Positions 30,704 through 41,329 of a DNA stretch of 64,000 bases are shown here, in pieces. The stretch's first letter is position 1. Every line of letters begins with the position of its first letter. The DNA is taken from NCBI RefSeq assembly GCF_037076465.1, contig NZ_AP028908.1, forward strand, positions 3,596,001 through 3,660,000, in the 5' to 3' direction. The notes under the pieces are model-generated. The model had not been told where the DNA came from. It was given only the letters and a program-made list of their open reading frames with translations, and did no database searches. The stretch comes from Pectobacterium araliae. Its GTDB lineage: Bacteria > Pseudomonadota > Gammaproteobacteria > Enterobacterales > Enterobacteriaceae. The position numbers and the translations under genes were made by a program.

Positions 30704-31435
30704 TCACACGCGCTGGCGAACGGCTTCAAACAAACATACGCCAGTGGCAACAGACACGTTCAGCGAAGACACGCTGCCCGCCATCGGAATACTGATCAGC
30801 TCATCGCAGTGCTCACGGGTCAGACGACGCATCCCTTCCCCTTCCGCGCCCATCACCAGCGCCAACGGTCCGGTCAGCTTGCTTTGGTACAGTGTATGAT
30901 CCGCTTCACCCGCGGTGCCAACGATCCAGATATTGCGCTCTTGCAGCAGGCGCATGGTACGCGCCAGATTGGTCACGCTGATGACTGGCACGGTTTCTGC
31001 CGCACCACAGGCTACCTTCTTCACGGTCGCATTCAACTGCGCCGAGCGGTCACGGGGCACAATCACCGCATGCACACCAGCGCCATCGGCATTACGCAGG
31101 CACGCTCCCAGATTGTGCGGATCGGTCACACCGTCCAATATCAGCAGGAAAGGGGTTTCCAGATTGTCTAACATCGCAGGCAGATCGTTTTCCTGATACT
31201 TCCGCCCTTCTTTGACCTTCGCTACGATCCCCTGATGCACGGCATCTTCAGCCTGCTTATCCAGCCACTGCCGATTCGCCACTTGAATGACGATGCCCTG
31301 CGCTTCCAGCTCGGCAATCACCGACTGGAGGCGACGATCGTCGCGCCCTTTCAGAACAAAGACTTCCAGAAAACGCTGTGGGTCGCGCTCAAGCAGTGCC
31401 TTAACCGCATGAATACCGTAAATAATTTCGCTCAT
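30704..31435 (-). CDS. rlmB: 23S rRNA (guanosine-2'-O-)-methyltransferase RlmB
   Basis: SpoU-family methyltransferase that methylates the ribose of G2251 in the 23S rRNA P loop using S-adenosylmethionine. It is 243 residues as in E. coli. An N-terminal L30e-like substrate-binding domain (about 1-75) is followed by the knotted SPOUT domain with [38 protein letters not shown] and [17 protein letters not shown]. It is the last gene of the nsrR-rnr-rlmB run, 85 bases after rnr. Confidence 0.97.
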   Translation of the reverse strand: MSEIIYGIHAVKALLERDPQRFLEVFVLKGRDDRRLQSVIAELEAQGIVIQVANRQWLDKQAEDAVHQGIVAKVKEGRKYQENDLPAMLDNLETPFLLILDGVTDPHNLGACLRNADGAGVHAVIVPRDRSAQLNATVKKVACGAAETVPVISVTNLARTMRLLQERNIWIVGTAGEADHTLYQSKLTGPLALVMGAEGEGMRRLTREHCDELISIPMAGSVSSLNVSVATGVCLFEAVRQRV

Positions 31436-31520
31436 TGATACTCTTCAAATTGTGTAAAGCGAGATAACATTCGTCTTGCGGGTTGTAGAGACCGAAGCCT
31501 CTACAACGTCAAGCCGTTCG

Positions 31521-33977
31521 TTATTCCTCAGATTTCTTTTTTGCGCGTTTAGCCTTGGTCGCAGCGGCAATTTTACGCGTTTTCTCTGCGTTCTTTTTCG
31601 TTTTATCGCGGTTCTTTTTCGGTTTGGCTTTTGGCTTATCCGAGTTCGCGTTGCGATCGCCTTCTTTGCGGAATGCCGCATCCGGCTCAAAGTTTGCTGG
31701 CGATTTGCTGGCGCTGCGACGACGTCGAGCTGGCTTGGCCTCACGCGACTCCGGTTTTTTCGTCCGGTCACGCGCGGTTTTACCTTCGCCACGAACCTTG
31801 CGCGTACTGGAAATCAACGCGAAATCAATGTTGCGCTCATCCATATGCACCGCTTCAACGCGGATTTCCACTTCATCCCCCAGACGATAAACCTGTCCGC
31901 GTGATTCGCCGATCAACCGTTGACCAATATTATCGTAGCGGTAGTAGTCATTATCCAACGTGGAAACATGCACCAACCCATCGATAAACAGATCTTTCAG
32001 GCGCACGAAGAAGCCAAAGCCGGTCACGCTGGCGATAATCCCCGTAAAGACTTCACCCACGTGATCCTGCATAAAGTCGCACTTCAGCCAGTCTGCGACG
32101 TCACGTGTGGCTTCATCCGCACGGCGCTCCGTCATCGAACAGTGCATGCCCAACTGTAGCATCTCGTTAATATCGCTATGCCAACCGCCCGTTGACGTCC
32201 AGCGCTCATGGCGATCGCTCAACAGATACTTAATCGCACGGTGCAGCGACAGGTCAGGATAACGACGAATTGGCGACGTAAAGTGGCCGTAAGACGTCAA
32301 GGCCAGCCCGAAGTGACCGCGGTTTTCCGGGTCATAAACCGCCTGCTTCATCGAACGCAGCAACATGGTTTGCAGCATTTCCCGATCGGGACGTTCCGCC
32401 ACCTCGTTCATCAATTCCGCGTAATCTTTCGGCTGTGGCTTCATTCCGCCTTTCAGCGTCAGCCCCAGCTCGCCCAGTACACTGCGCAGGGCTAATACAT
32501 GGTCTTCACTCGGCTGATCGTGCACGCGGAACAGCGCAGGCTCTTCGTTCTTCTCCACAAATCTCGCAGCGGAGATATTCGCCAAAATCATGCACTCTTC
32601 GATCAGCTTGTGCGCGTCATTACGCACTACGGCTTCCACACGGTCGATACGGCGCTCGGCGTTGAAAATAAACTTCGCTTCTTCGGTCTCAAACGCGATG
32701 CCACCACGCACTTCACGCGCGTGTTCCAGCGCCTTATACATGTGGTGCAGTTCTTCCAGCCCGCCGACCAAAGGTTTGTAATGCTCACGCAGCTCGGCAT
32801 CACCTTGCAGAATATTCCACACTTTGGTGTAGGTCAGACGGGCATGTGAACTCATCACCGCTTCATAAAACTTGTAAGACGACAGCTTACCCTGTGCCGA
32901 CACGGTCATTTCACAGACCATACACAGGCGGTCGACCTGCGGATTAAGCGAACAGAGTCCGTTTGACAGTACTTCCGGCAGCATCGGTACGACCTGCGAC
33001 GGGAAGTACACCGACGTACCACGCGCCCGCGCTTCATGATCGAGAGCCGTATTCGGCCGAACGTAATAGCTCACGTCCGCAATCGCGACCCACAAGCGCC
33101 AACCGCCGCCACGTTTCGGTTCACAGTACACCGCGTCATCAAAATCACGGGCATCTTCGCCGTCAATCGTGACCAGCGGCAGCTTACGCAGATCCACACG
33201 GCCTTTTTTCGCGGCTTCCGGCACCTCTTCGGAAAGATCCTTCACCTGCTCTTCGACTTTAGGCGGCCAGGTGTGCGGAATATCATGGGTACGCAGGGCA
33301 ATATCCACCGCCAGACCTGTGCCCATGTTGTCGCCGAGGATCTCGACGATCTTACCGACCGCTTTCGTGCGGCGCGTGGCGCGTTGCGTGAGTTCAACCA
33401 CGACCACGAAGCCCATGCGAGCGCCGTTAATTTCTTCTTTCGGGATCAGAATATCGAAGCTCAGACGGCTATCATCCGGTACGACGAACCCAACACCGGC
33501 ATCGACAAAATAGCGGCCGACAATCTGCCCGGTACGCGGTTCCAGCACGCGCACAATGCGTCCTTCACGACGTCCTTTACGATCCGCACCCAGCGGCTGT
33601 GCCAGCACCACATCACCGTGAATCGCTCGTTTCATCTCTTCAGCAGACAGGTAAAGATCGTCTTTGCGGCCTTCCACACGCAGGAAGCCGAAACCATCGC
33701 GGTGACCAATGACCGTACCGCGCAGCAAATCGAGCTTTTCCGGCAACGCATAGCACTGACGGCGGGTAAAAATAAGCTGACCATCACGCTCCATTGCACG
33801 CAGGCGGCGGCGCAGCGCTTCGAGGGGTTCTTCTCCGGTTAATTGCAGGTCGGCGGCTAATTCTTCCCGGCTGATCGGGGTATCGCGCTTGGCGATGTGC
33901 GCCAAAATATATTCACGGCTAGGGATAGGGGATTCGTATTTTTCTGCTTCGCGTTCCAGGAATGGATCTTGTGACAT
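31521..33977 (-). CDS. rnr: Ribonuclease R
   Basis: Processive 3'-5' exoribonuclease that degrades structured RNA and acts in rRNA and tmRNA quality control. It is 818 residues (E. coli 813). An N-terminal helix-turn-helix region and two cold-shock domains precede the RNB domain, whose metal-binding acidic cluster is [12 protein letters not shown]. An S1 domain ([20 protein letters not shown]) and a long Lys/Arg/Ala-rich basic tail (about 735-818) complete it. The ATG at 33977 has GGAGG seven bases upstream; the frame extends 15 codons further without homology. The start lies about 40 bases from the nsrR stop, in operon with it. Confidence 0.97.
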   Translation of the reverse strand: MSQDPFLEREAEKYESPIPSREYILAHIAKRDTPISREELAADLQLTGEEPLEALRRRLRAMERDGQLIFTRRQCYALPEKLDLLRGTVIGHRDGFGFLRVEGRKDDLYLSAEEMKRAIHGDVVLAQPLGADRKGRREGRIVRVLEPRTGQIVGRYFVDAGVGFVVPDDSRLSFDILIPKEEINGARMGFVVVVELTQRATRRTKAVGKIVEILGDNMGTGLAVDIALRTHDIPHTWPPKVEEQVKDLSEEVPEAAKKGRVDLRKLPLVTIDGEDARDFDDAVYCEPKRGGGWRLWVAIADVSYYVRPNTALDHEARARGTSVYFPSQVVPMLPEVLSNGLCSLNPQVDRLCMVCEMTVSAQGKLSSYKFYEAVMSSHARLTYTKVWNILQGDAELREHYKPLVGGLEELHHMYKALEHAREVRGGIAFETEEAKFIFNAERRIDRVEAVVRNDAHKLIEECMILANISAARFVEKNEEPALFRVHDQPSEDHVLALRSVLGELGLTLKGGMKPQPKDYAELMNEVAERPDREMLQTMLLRSMKQAVYDPENRGHFGLALTSYGHFTSPIRRYPDLSLHRAIKYLLSDRHERWTSTGGWHSDINEMLQLGMHCSMTERRADEATRDVADWLKCDFMQDHVGEVFTGIIASVTGFGFFVRLKDLFIDGLVHVSTLDNDYYRYDNIGQRLIGESRGQVYRLGDEVEIRVEAVHMDERNIDFALISSTRKVRGEGKTARDRTKKPESREAKPARRRRSASKSPANFEPDAAFRKEGDRNANSDKPKAKPKKNRDKTKKNAEKTRKIAAATKAKRAKKKSEE

Positions 33978-34018
33978 TGCGGTTCCTCCGTTGTCATCAG
34001 CAGGAGGCTGAACAAAAT

Positions 34019-34444
34019 TCATTCAACCAACAATAATTTATAAAGCGGCGGGTTTTCTTTGACCATATCAGCCAGCGTGTATTGATCCAGCTCATGCAGA
34101 AAATTTTGTACCGCCTGTTGAAGCACCTGCTTCAAGCGACAGGCTGGCGTAATGTGGCAAAAATCATGGTTACAGTTAACCAGCGTGAGCGGCTCCAGTT
34201 CGCGCACCACATCGCCAATCCGAATGGTTTCTGCCGGTTTCCCAAGACGAATACCGCCATTTTTACCGCGCACGGCCATCACCAACCCAGCACGGCTAAG
34301 TTGATTGATAATTTTGACCATATGATTACGAGATACGCCATACACTTCCGTTACCTCCGAAATGCTGGTCATTTTCCCACTCGGCAGTGACGCCATATAA
34401 ATCAGCGCCCGCAAACCATAATCCGTGAAACTTGTTAACTGCAC
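34019..34444 (-). CDS. nsrR: Nitric-oxide-sensing transcriptional repressor NsrR
   Basis: Rrf2-family iron-sulfur repressor of nitric-oxide detoxification genes. It is 141 residues (E. coli 141). The winged helix at about 1-65 includes [18 protein letters not shown] and [17 protein letters not shown]. The cluster cysteines are C91, C96 and C102 in [13 protein letters not shown], exactly the canonical set. It heads the nsrR-rnr-rlmB run, as in E. coli. Confidence 0.97.
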   Translation of the reverse strand: MQLTSFTDYGLRALIYMASLPSGKMTSISEVTEVYGVSRNHMVKIINQLSRAGLVMAVRGKNGGIRLGKPAETIRIGDVVRELEPLTLVNCNHDFCHITPACRLKQVLQQAVQNFLHELDQYTLADMVKENPPLYKLLLVE

Positions 34445-34738
34445 ATAAACCTCGGATACCTCTGGGTATCATTGACAGGCGTATGGGGTACGCCCCTGAA
34501 AAAACAATGCTATTGACAGATAATAAACCAGGCACAAACACTACGGCTAATTATTTATACCCTTTGGGTTACAAGAGATTGGTCAGTGGGACTCTGCTTA
34601 CCAAACCTTTTACATCTGCCATATCTTTTTAATTTTATCTCACCGCAACACAGATAACGTATTCTCTTTTGTTAAACACACCACATCCAACGATAAATGG
34701 GCTATTACCCACGAAGGCGGCGTAAGGAAAAGGACACC

Positions 34739-36310
34739 ATGAGGTTGAAAAATATTTCTATTCGTACCGGCTTATTAACATTATTGCTGTTAACGACTTT
34801 GTTGCTGCTTATCGTCAGCAGCATGGGCGTGGTTGCTATCAAGCAAGACAGGGAAACGCTGACAGCACAAAACCAGATTCAGGGCATTGAACTGGGCAAC
34901 CTGATGAATGGATACAACCAAACGCTCAGCGCCCGAGCCTCAGCAACGCTCGCCGTCAGGAAAATCGAAATCGGGCTGCTGAACGACGGAGCGAAAGAAA
35001 CCGGACTCGTAGAAAAACATCTCAACCAGTCACAGAAAGATATTGAACGCGCCATCAAATCGGTCGATGCCGATCCAAAGCGGCAGGCACTGGCACAGGA
35101 GGTGTTAAAAACCTATCAAGCCTATTTCCAGCAGGGTATGGCTCCGATGCTGAGCGCGCTGCAAAAACAGTATACCGACGAATATTATGACGTACTGGAA
35201 AAACAGCTCGGCCCGCTGAGCGAGGCCTTTGATTTATCGATCCAAAACTTCCGTCAGTATGCCCAACAGCTTTCCGAACAAGGCTTGGCGCAGTCTGAGC
35301 GTAATGAACACATGATGCTGTTGCTGATTGCCGTTGCCAGCCTGTTATCCATCACACTCGTCGCATTAGCCTGGATCGCATTGCGACACATGCTACTCAA
35401 ACCGCTGGATTACGCCATTGAGCAGCTAGAGTTGGTTGCTACTGGTAATTTGACGCGCCGCCTGATTCAGGGAGGAAACAACGAACTGGGTCGACTCAAC
35501 GATGCCATCGGCCGCATGCAGAGCGCGTTGCTGGAATCCGTTAGTCAGGTACGCGATGCCAGCACGCAAATCGATTTAGGCAGCCGCGAATTGTTTGAAG
35601 AAAACGCCCAGCTTTCCCAGCGTACCGAAGAGTCCGTTGCCGCATTGGAACAAACGGCAGCCAGTATGGAGCAATTGAGCGCCACGGTGAAGCTCAATGC
35701 CGATCACGCCGAGCTTGCACATCAACTCGCCAATAACGTCTCGAACACCAGCAGTCGCAGCAACGAGTCGGTCTGTTATGTTATTGAAAAAATGCAGGAG
35801 ATCGCCACCAGCGCCAAACGAATCAATGACATCCTCAGCGTCATCGACGGTATCGCGTTCCAAACCAACATTCTGGCGCTAAACGCTTCCGTCGAATCCG
35901 CCCGCGCAGGCGAACAAGGCAGAGGCTTTGCCGTCGTCGCCGGAGAAGTGCGTAATTTGGCGCAGCACAGCGCACAAGCAGCGAAAGAAATCCGTTCACT
36001 GATTATAGATTCACAAACTCGCGTGTCCGAGGGGCTTGAATTAGCCTCTAAAGCAGGCGAAACCATGGATGAAGTGACCGACGAAATCATCCGTATTACG
36101 CAACTGATGCGAGATATTTCTACCGCTACGCAAGAGCAGCATCGCGGTATCGAACAGGTTAATGTCGCCTTTACGCAGATAGACAAAGTGGCTCAGCACA
36201 ACGCGCAGCTCGTTAAAGCTTCATCCGCCACCACGCAGTCGTTGGAACAGCAATCTCAACAGCTCATGCGGTCTATGGCGTTGTTTCAAGTAGAACCTCG
36301 CCTTTCCTAA
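34739..36310 (+). CDS. Methyl-accepting chemotaxis protein, TarH-type sensor
   Basis: A 523-residue chemoreceptor. TM1 is at about 11-32. A helical periplasmic domain of about 155 residues resembles the Tar/Tsr ligand-binding (TarH) class, and TM2 is at about 195-215. HAMP (MLLKPLDYAIEQLELVATGNLTRR) and a signalling domain with [21 protein letters not shown] and [20 protein letters not shown] follow. It ends LFQVEPRLS, again without a NWETF pentapeptide. AAAGGACACC precedes the ATG at 34739. I could not find a well-spaced sigma-28 promoter upstream. The ligand is unknown. Confidence 0.93.
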   Translation: MRLKNISIRTGLLTLLLLTTLLLLIVSSMGVVAIKQDRETLTAQNQIQGIELGNLMNGYNQTLSARASATLAVRKIEIGLLNDGAKETGLVEKHLNQSQKDIERAIKSVDADPKRQALAQEVLKTYQAYFQQGMAPMLSALQKQYTDEYYDVLEKQLGPLSEAFDLSIQNFRQYAQQLSEQGLAQSERNEHMMLLLIAVASLLSITLVALAWIALRHMLLKPLDYAIEQLELVATGNLTRRLIQGGNNELGRLNDAIGRMQSALLESVSQVRDASTQIDLGSRELFEENAQLSQRTEESVAALEQTAASMEQLSATVKLNADHAELAHQLANNVSNTSSRSNESVCYVIEKMQEIATSAKRINDILSVIDGIAFQTNILALNASVESARAGEQGRGFAVVAGEVRNLAQHSAQAAKEIRSLIIDSQTRVSEGLELASKAGETMDEVTDEIIRITQLMRDISTATQEQHRGIEQVNVAFTQIDKVAQHNAQLVKASSATTQSLEQQSQQLMRSMALFQVEPRLS

Positions 36311-36820
36311 TCGACAGGTGTACATCACTCGTGGTCAGCTTCACGTTGACCACGGGCATGATAAAAAGAGTCACGGCGCTCTACCGACCCATACAGCACC
36401 GAATAAATAATGAGAAAAGTCAGGAACCGGCTTTCTCCTTAACGCACAGGCTTCATACATATACTTTCCGATAATTTGAGTATTATTTTTTTGCCGCTAT
36501 TCTCTGTTTTTGCACATAAGCGTATAAATAGGGTTTAAGCGTAAAAATGACCAGAACAACTACGTCAATACATTGAATAAAAGGCAACGAAATAAACGCC
36601 TTATTAGTGATCGTCGTCATACATTTCAGGTCATTAATTACATACCAATATAATATTTATTAATTTAATTAATAGCAGGCTACTTTATTGATTCGCCCAT
36701 TGCTTTTCGCGTAAAAAAAAGGGGCTGCCGATAACATCGCAGACGGCATTGTGATAAACGAATGCCTCTGGCAACAGCGAACCAAGGGTAAAGACAGAAA
36801 GAACATAGGCAAATATAAAC
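36311..36820. other. Long AT-rich intergenic region before the GGDEF gene
   Basis: About 510 bases. An 8-bp hairpin (CGTGGTCA / TGACCACG, 36330-36354) follows the chemoreceptor stop and may end its transcript. The rest is AT-rich. A perfect GCCGATAA occurs at 36727-36734, but the only TAAA ahead of it is about four bases too close for a standard sigma-28 promoter. No gene or small RNA is recognised. Confidence 0.45.
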
Positions 36821-38653
36821 ATGAATAATCAGTCAGTTGATGTTGATTTGATTACCAGGTTTGACAATGAAGCCAAACTGCACGCGCTCAATTCCGTTTA
36901 TGCCATCGCCGAGTTTGATCTGGCAGGGAAACTGATTGAAGCCAATCCTCTTTTTTGCAAAATACTGGGCTATAAAAAAGAAGATATTATTCAGAAAAAT
37001 CACACGTTCTTTCTGCCAGAAGGATTACACCAAAAAAACGATCATTTCTGGCGCGATGTGGTGAAAGGAAATATCAACGCAGGCGAATTCCAGCGCAAAA
37101 CACAAAAAGGAGACATTATTTGGCTCCATGCTGCTTATACGCCCATTATCGATGACAAAGGCCGACGTATCGGCATCATAAAACTGGCAACGGATATTAC
37201 GCAGGAAAAACTTCTCGTGTCAGAACATCGCGCACGACTGGATGCGATTGAGAACGCGCAAGGCGTCATCGAGTTTGATAAAGACGGCTATATTACCCAC
37301 ATCAATAAACATTATCTGGTACTGACAGGCTATGAAGAAAAAGAAATACTCGGTCAGCACCACAGACTACTCTGCAATCCCAGTGATACCGAACAGGCAG
37401 ACTATCAAACGTTTTGGGAAACCTTACATCGCGGCCACCCCATTAGCGGACGCTTCCACCGGCTGGGCAAAGACAGCCATTCGTACTGGATACAAGCGAC
37501 CTACAGCCCAATCATGGATAGTGACGGCAATGTGCGAAAAATCATTAAATACGCTCACAACATCACGCAGAGCGTCGAAACTGAAAAGAAAGCTCATCAG
37601 CAGGGGATCATTCTCGATATCCTGCTGTCAGTCCATGACAGCTTTCTGCTCGACCATAATTTGCCTTCCGCCTGCGATAAAGTCTTTGAACGCCTGCTTG
37701 ACGTGACCAACAGCAGCTTCGGTTTTATCGCCACGTTGCAGGAAGATGAAGACGGAGAGTCGCTATACATTCCCGCGATATCCAATCTTGCCTGGGATGA
37801 AGAAACCCTGACCTGGTACAGGCTCCAGCGCAGAACCCACGGCGGCCTAAGGCTCCGTAAACTGGATAATCTGTTTGGTCACGTCGTTACCCACAATACC
37901 GTGGTGTGCACCAATAACCTGCTGAGACAAAAGGCTGGCCGGGACCTTCCCCCTATCCATCCTGCACTGTATTCCTTGCTCGGCATTCCTATCACCCACA
38001 ATGGCAAAGCGATCGGCATGATCGCGCTAGCTAACCGTCGGGAAGGCTACGATCAAACGATGATCGAGCTACTGGCTCCGCTGGTAAAAACGCTCGGTAT
38101 TATTATTCACGCCCGTTCACTGGAAGATGAACGCACACAGATAGAAGCCTCCCTGCGCTTTAACGCGGGGCATGATTTTCTTACCGGCTTGCCAAATCGC
38201 AGCAGCTTCTTCGAACAAGCCAACGCCTTTTTTCTGCACAAGCAGCAAGACCAGCAGACAGATAAAAGCTGTCTGGCGATTATTGATATCGATTTCTTCA
38301 AAAATATTAATGACAAATATGGCCATCTGGCTGGCGATGCCGTCCTCAAAGAGCTGGCAATGTTGATGCGTATGTCATTACGCCAGGAAGATCTGGTCGC
38401 TAGGCTTGGGGGCGAGGAGTTCATCATCCTGTTAAAAGATGTCTCCTATCAAACGGCGATGATGACGATTGAGCGTATTCGTAAATCGATTGAGCAACAT
38501 ACGCTGGAATACGATCGCCAGAGCCTGCATTTTACGATTAGCGCAGGGATTACCGCCTACCAACCTGAACTTGCCTCCGTTGAGGAGTGGATTCAGCTAG
38601 CCGATGAAAACCTTTACTCCGCTAAACGGCAAGGGCGCAACTGTGTGAAATAA
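36821..38653 (+). CDS. Diguanylate cyclase with PAS-PAS-GAF-GGDEF architecture
   Basis: Synthesises cyclic di-GMP from two GTP. The 610-residue soluble protein has two PAS/PAC modules (about 20-130 and 140-255; each ends with a WLHAAYTPI/YWIQATYSPI and ITQ signature). A GAF domain at about 265-430 and a GGDEF domain at about 445-610 follow. The active-site loop reads GGEEF near residue 530, with an RxxD inhibitory site (RQED) exactly five residues before it, so product inhibition is likely. DFLTGLPNR and DIDFFKNINDKYGHLAGD are intact. There is no EAL domain. The last 32 bases overlap the 3' end of convergent yggR. Proximity to chemoreceptor genes suggests a motility or attachment role, by inference. 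Confidence 0.93.
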   Translation: MNNQSVDVDLITRFDNEAKLHALNSVYAIAEFDLAGKLIEANPLFCKILGYKKEDIIQKNHTFFLPEGLHQKNDHFWRDVVKGNINAGEFQRKTQKGDIIWLHAAYTPIIDDKGRRIGIIKLATDITQEKLLVSEHRARLDAIENAQGVIEFDKDGYITHINKHYLVLTGYEEKEILGQHHRLLCNPSDTEQADYQTFWETLHRGHPISGRFHRLGKDSHSYWIQATYSPIMDSDGNVRKIIKYAHNITQSVETEKKAHQQGIILDILLSVHDSFLLDHNLPSACDKVFERLLDVTNSSFGFIATLQEDEDGESLYIPAISNLAWDEETLTWYRLQRRTHGGLRLRKLDNLFGHVVTHNTVVCTNNLLRQKAGRDLPPIHPALYSLLGIPITHNGKAIGMIALANRREGYDQTMIELLAPLVKTLGIIIHARSLEDERTQIEASLRFNAGHDFLTGLPNRSSFFEQANAFFLHKQQDQQTDKSCLAIIDIDFFKNINDKYGHLAGDAVLKELAMLMRMSLRQEDLVARLGGEEFIILLKDVSYQTAMMTIERIRKSIEQHTLEYDRQSLHFTISAGITAYQPELASVEEWIQLADENLYSAKRQGRNCVK

Positions 38654-39638
38654 GCCCGTCCCGACAGCGCTGCTGATAGCTTTGTTCGAACGTTTGCATT
38701 CCCACAGCCGTTCCCGTCTGAATCAAGCCGGGAAGCTGGTGCGTTTTCCCTTCACGAATCAAGTTGCTGACTGCCGCTGTCACCGTCAGCACTTCATAAA
38801 GCGCGATTCGGCCACCGTGTGCTGCGGGCAACAACTTTTGCGTCACGACGGCCTGCAAACAGGTAGCTAACTGGCTGCGAACATACGCTTTCTCTTCACT
38901 GGGGAAAACATCAATGAGCCGATCAACGGCCTGCGATGCCCTGCGCGTATGTAGCGTTGACAGTACCAAATGGCCGGTTTCCGCCGCCGTCAACGCCAGA
39001 CGGATCGTCTCAGTATCGCGCAGTTCTCCCAGTAGAATAACATCGGGGTCTTCCCGCAATGCTGCTCGTAGCGCCTGAGCAAAAGACACGCTGTGTGCCC
39101 CGATCTCTCGCTGTTGGATCAGACATCGTCGGCTGGCATGGATAAATTCGATCGGATCTTCCAACGTGATCACATGGCGATCGCTGCTGTCGTTTAACGT
39201 TCCAACCATCGCCGCCAGCGTCGTGGATTTACCGCTGCCCGTCGCACCGGTAATCAGGATCAGCCCGTCTGGTTTCTCCAGCAGCGTCGCAAGGATGGGT
39301 GGCGCATGTAATTCATCCAACGAAGGTTGAACAAACGGGATAATACGCAGCGCCACGGACAGCCCTTCCCGCTGGCGAAACACATTGACCCGCAGGCGCT
39401 GCCCATCAGGCAGCATTAACGCACCATCCACCTGCCCTGCCTGCCGCAATTGTTCTTTCTGAGTCGGTTCTAGCCAGGCATCGCACCATTGCGCCACCTG
39501 TTCCGGCGTTAAACATGGTAAGGTATTTTCAGGCTGTAGCCGCCCATCCACACGTAACACCGGAGGGTGCCCACTACAAAGGTGCAGATCCGAGGCATTA
39601 TGTTTTACACTACGCGCCATCCACTCATCCAATTCCAT
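38622..39638 (-). CDS. yggR: YggR, PilT-like GspE-family ATPase
   Basis: Type II/IV secretion-family ATPase of the PilT (retraction) class, 338 residues. The N-terminal domain starts MELDEWMARSVKHNASDLHL, a PilT hallmark. Walker A is ITGATGSGKSTTLAAM (about 125-140), the Asp box LEDPIEF, Walker B DPDVILLGELRDTETI and the His box HLVLSTLHTRRA. It is divergent from yggS with 21 bases between starts, as in E. coli. No pilus structural genes are in the window, so its partner is unknown. Confidence 0.9.
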   Translation of the reverse strand: MELDEWMARSVKHNASDLHLCSGHPPVLRVDGRLQPENTLPCLTPEQVAQWCDAWLEPTQKEQLRQAGQVDGALMLPDGQRLRVNVFRQREGLSVALRIIPFVQPSLDELHAPPILATLLEKPDGLILITGATGSGKSTTLAAMVGTLNDSSDRHVITLEDPIEFIHASRRCLIQQREIGAHSVSFAQALRAALREDPDVILLGELRDTETIRLALTAAETGHLVLSTLHTRRASQAVDRLIDVFPSEEKAYVRSQLATCLQAVVTQKLLPAAHGGRIALYEVLTVTAAVSNLIREGKTHQLPGLIQTGTAVGMQTFEQSYQQRCRDGLISHSCALAV

Positions 39639-39659
39639 AGATTAACCTCCTGAATAACC

Positions 39660-40373
39660 ATGACGACAATCCAGCAGAATCTACAGGACATCCGGCAACA
39701 AATCGCCACCGCCGCACAGCATTGCGCACGGTCACCAGAAGAAATTACGCTACTTGCAGTCAGTAAAACCAAACCTGTGAGCGCGATCGAAGAAGCCATT
39801 GCAGCAGGGCAACGTGCGTTTGGTGAGAACTACGTTCAGGAAGGCGTGGAGAAGATTCATTATTTTCAGGAAAACCAACCGGACACACCATTGGAATGGC
39901 ACTTTATCGGCCCATTACAGTCAAACAAGAGTCGACTGGTAGCCGAGAATTTTGACTGGTTTCACACAGTGGATCGCCTGCGTATCGCGCAGCGCCTGAG
40001 TGAACAACGCCCGACCGCCTTGCCACCGCTAAATGTTCTGTTGCAGATTAATATCAGCAGCGAACCAAGCAAATCCGGCATTATGGTGGCTGAACTTGCG
40101 GAGCTCGCCGCCAGCGTCGCGGCCTTGCCTAATCTACGTCTGCGCGGCCTGATGGCGATTCCGGCACCGGAAACCGATTATGAACAGCAGCTTGCTGTTT
40201 TCAAACAAATGGCTGCGTTGCTCCAAACATTGTCAGTAAATTATCCGCATATTGATACACTCTCTATGGGGATGACAGATGACATGCGCGCAGCGATTAC
40301 CGCGGGCAGCACGCTGGTGCGTATCGGTACGGCAATCTTTGGCGCACGGGACTATTCAGTCAAAAGCGCATAA
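39660..40373 (+). CDS. yggS: PLP homeostasis protein YggS
   Basis: Pyridoxal-phosphate-binding protein of the YggS/PLPBP family, affecting PLP supply and amino-acid balance. The 237 residues have the TIM-barrel features of the family: LLAVSKTKP with the PLP lysine near 36-38, FGENYVQEGVEK, WHFIGPLQSNKSR, LSMGMTDDMRAAITAGSTLVRIGTAIFG. It is first of the yggS-proC-yggT-yggU-rdgB-hemW run. Confidence 0.96.
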   Translation: MTTIQQNLQDIRQQIATAAQHCARSPEEITLLAVSKTKPVSAIEEAIAAGQRAFGENYVQEGVEKIHYFQENQPDTPLEWHFIGPLQSNKSRLVAENFDWFHTVDRLRIAQRLSEQRPTALPPLNVLLQINISSEPSKSGIMVAELAELAASVAALPNLRLRGLMAIPAPETDYEQQLAVFKQMAALLQTLSVNYPHIDTLSMGMTDDMRAAITAGSTLVRIGTAIFGARDYSVKSA

Positions 40374-40459
40374 ACAGTCAGCCAAAAGCGCATAAACCGC
40401 AGAGACAGAGCCTGAACAGCCTATCGTCTCTGACAAACAGGTGAGCAACGAGGATGCAG

Positions 40460-41281
40460 ATGCAGCAACGTAAAATAGCGTTTATTGGTGCCGGGAACAT
40501 GGCGCAGGCCATTATCGCCGGATTGGTCAACGGCGGTTACCCCGCTCAACATATCAGCGTCTGCGCACCTTCGGGTAAAAACCGCGATGCGCTGGCTGCA
40601 CAATATGGCGTCATCAGCAGCGCGGATAACGTGCACTGTGCGCAGGAAGCGGACGTCATTGTTCTGGCCGTCAAACCACAGATGATGGCAACAGTGTGTG
40701 AACCACTGGGTGAGCAGGTCAACTTCACGGGTAAACTGGTGCTCTCGATCGCAGCGGGAATCAATATCGCCCGTTTTCAGGCGCTGTTGGGTGAACCGTT
40801 GAATATCGTGCGAATTATGCCAAATACGCCGTCGCTGGTCGGAAAAGGGATGAGCGGAATGTATGCTCCTCCATCTGTCAGTCAAGCTGATAAAGACTTC
40901 ACCGCACAGTTGATGCAGAGCGTCGGTAAAATTTGCTGGGTAGATAGCGAATCTGGCATTAACGGCGTGATCGCCGCGGCGGGCAGCGCACCAGCCTATT
41001 TCTTCCTGTTTATGGAAGCGATGCAACAGGAAGCGATTCACCAAGGGTTCGATCAAGAAACCGCTCGCCTGTTGGTGCAACAGGCTGCGTCGGGCGCGGC
41101 TGCATTGGTTGAAGCCAACCCCGACACGCCGCTGTCGACCCTGCGGGAGAATGTCACCTCCAAGGGCGGTACCACGGCAGAAGCGCTACGGGTGTTTAAC
41201 GAACAGCAGTTGACGCAAACCGTGGCTGAGGCCATGCAGGCGGCAATTGCTCGCGCACAAGAAATGGAAACGCTTTTTTAA
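40460..41281 (+). CDS. proC: Pyrroline-5-carboxylate reductase
   Basis: Last step of proline synthesis, NAD(P)H-dependent reduction of 1-pyrroline-5-carboxylate. About 273 residues. The Rossmann motif FIGAGNMAQAIIAGL at the N-terminus and the C-terminal signature VTSKGGTTAEALRVF with the dimer helices LLVQQAASGAAAL are present. The second ATG (40460) is chosen because GAGG lies six bases upstream; the first ATG (40454) directly abuts it. Confidence 0.96.
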   Translation: MQQRKIAFIGAGNMAQAIIAGLVNGGYPAQHISVCAPSGKNRDALAAQYGVISSADNVHCAQEADVIVLAVKPQMMATVCEPLGEQVNFTGKLVLSIAAGINIARFQALLGEPLNIVRIMPNTPSLVGKGMSGMYAPPSVSQADKDFTAQLMQSVGKICWVDSESGINGVIAAAGSAPAYFFLFMEAMQQEAIHQGFDQETARLLVQQAASGAAALVEANPDTPLSTLRENVTSKGGTTAEALRVFNEQQLTQTVAEAMQAAIARAQEMETLF

Positions 41282-41329
41282 TCAAAAGCGAGCCCCGATT
41301 CTTTATCTCATTAAGGAAAAGACGTACTT

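Noticed and set aside
34670..34696. Sigma-28 promoter upstream of the third chemoreceptor gene
   Set aside because: AACGATAA is near the -10 consensus, but the TAAACACA element is spaced 8 rather than 11 bases away.
36708..36734. Sigma-28 promoter upstream of the GGDEF gene
   Set aside because: The -10 GCCGATAA is perfect, but the only TAAA ahead of it is about four bases too close and the 8-mer at the right spacing does not match the consensus.
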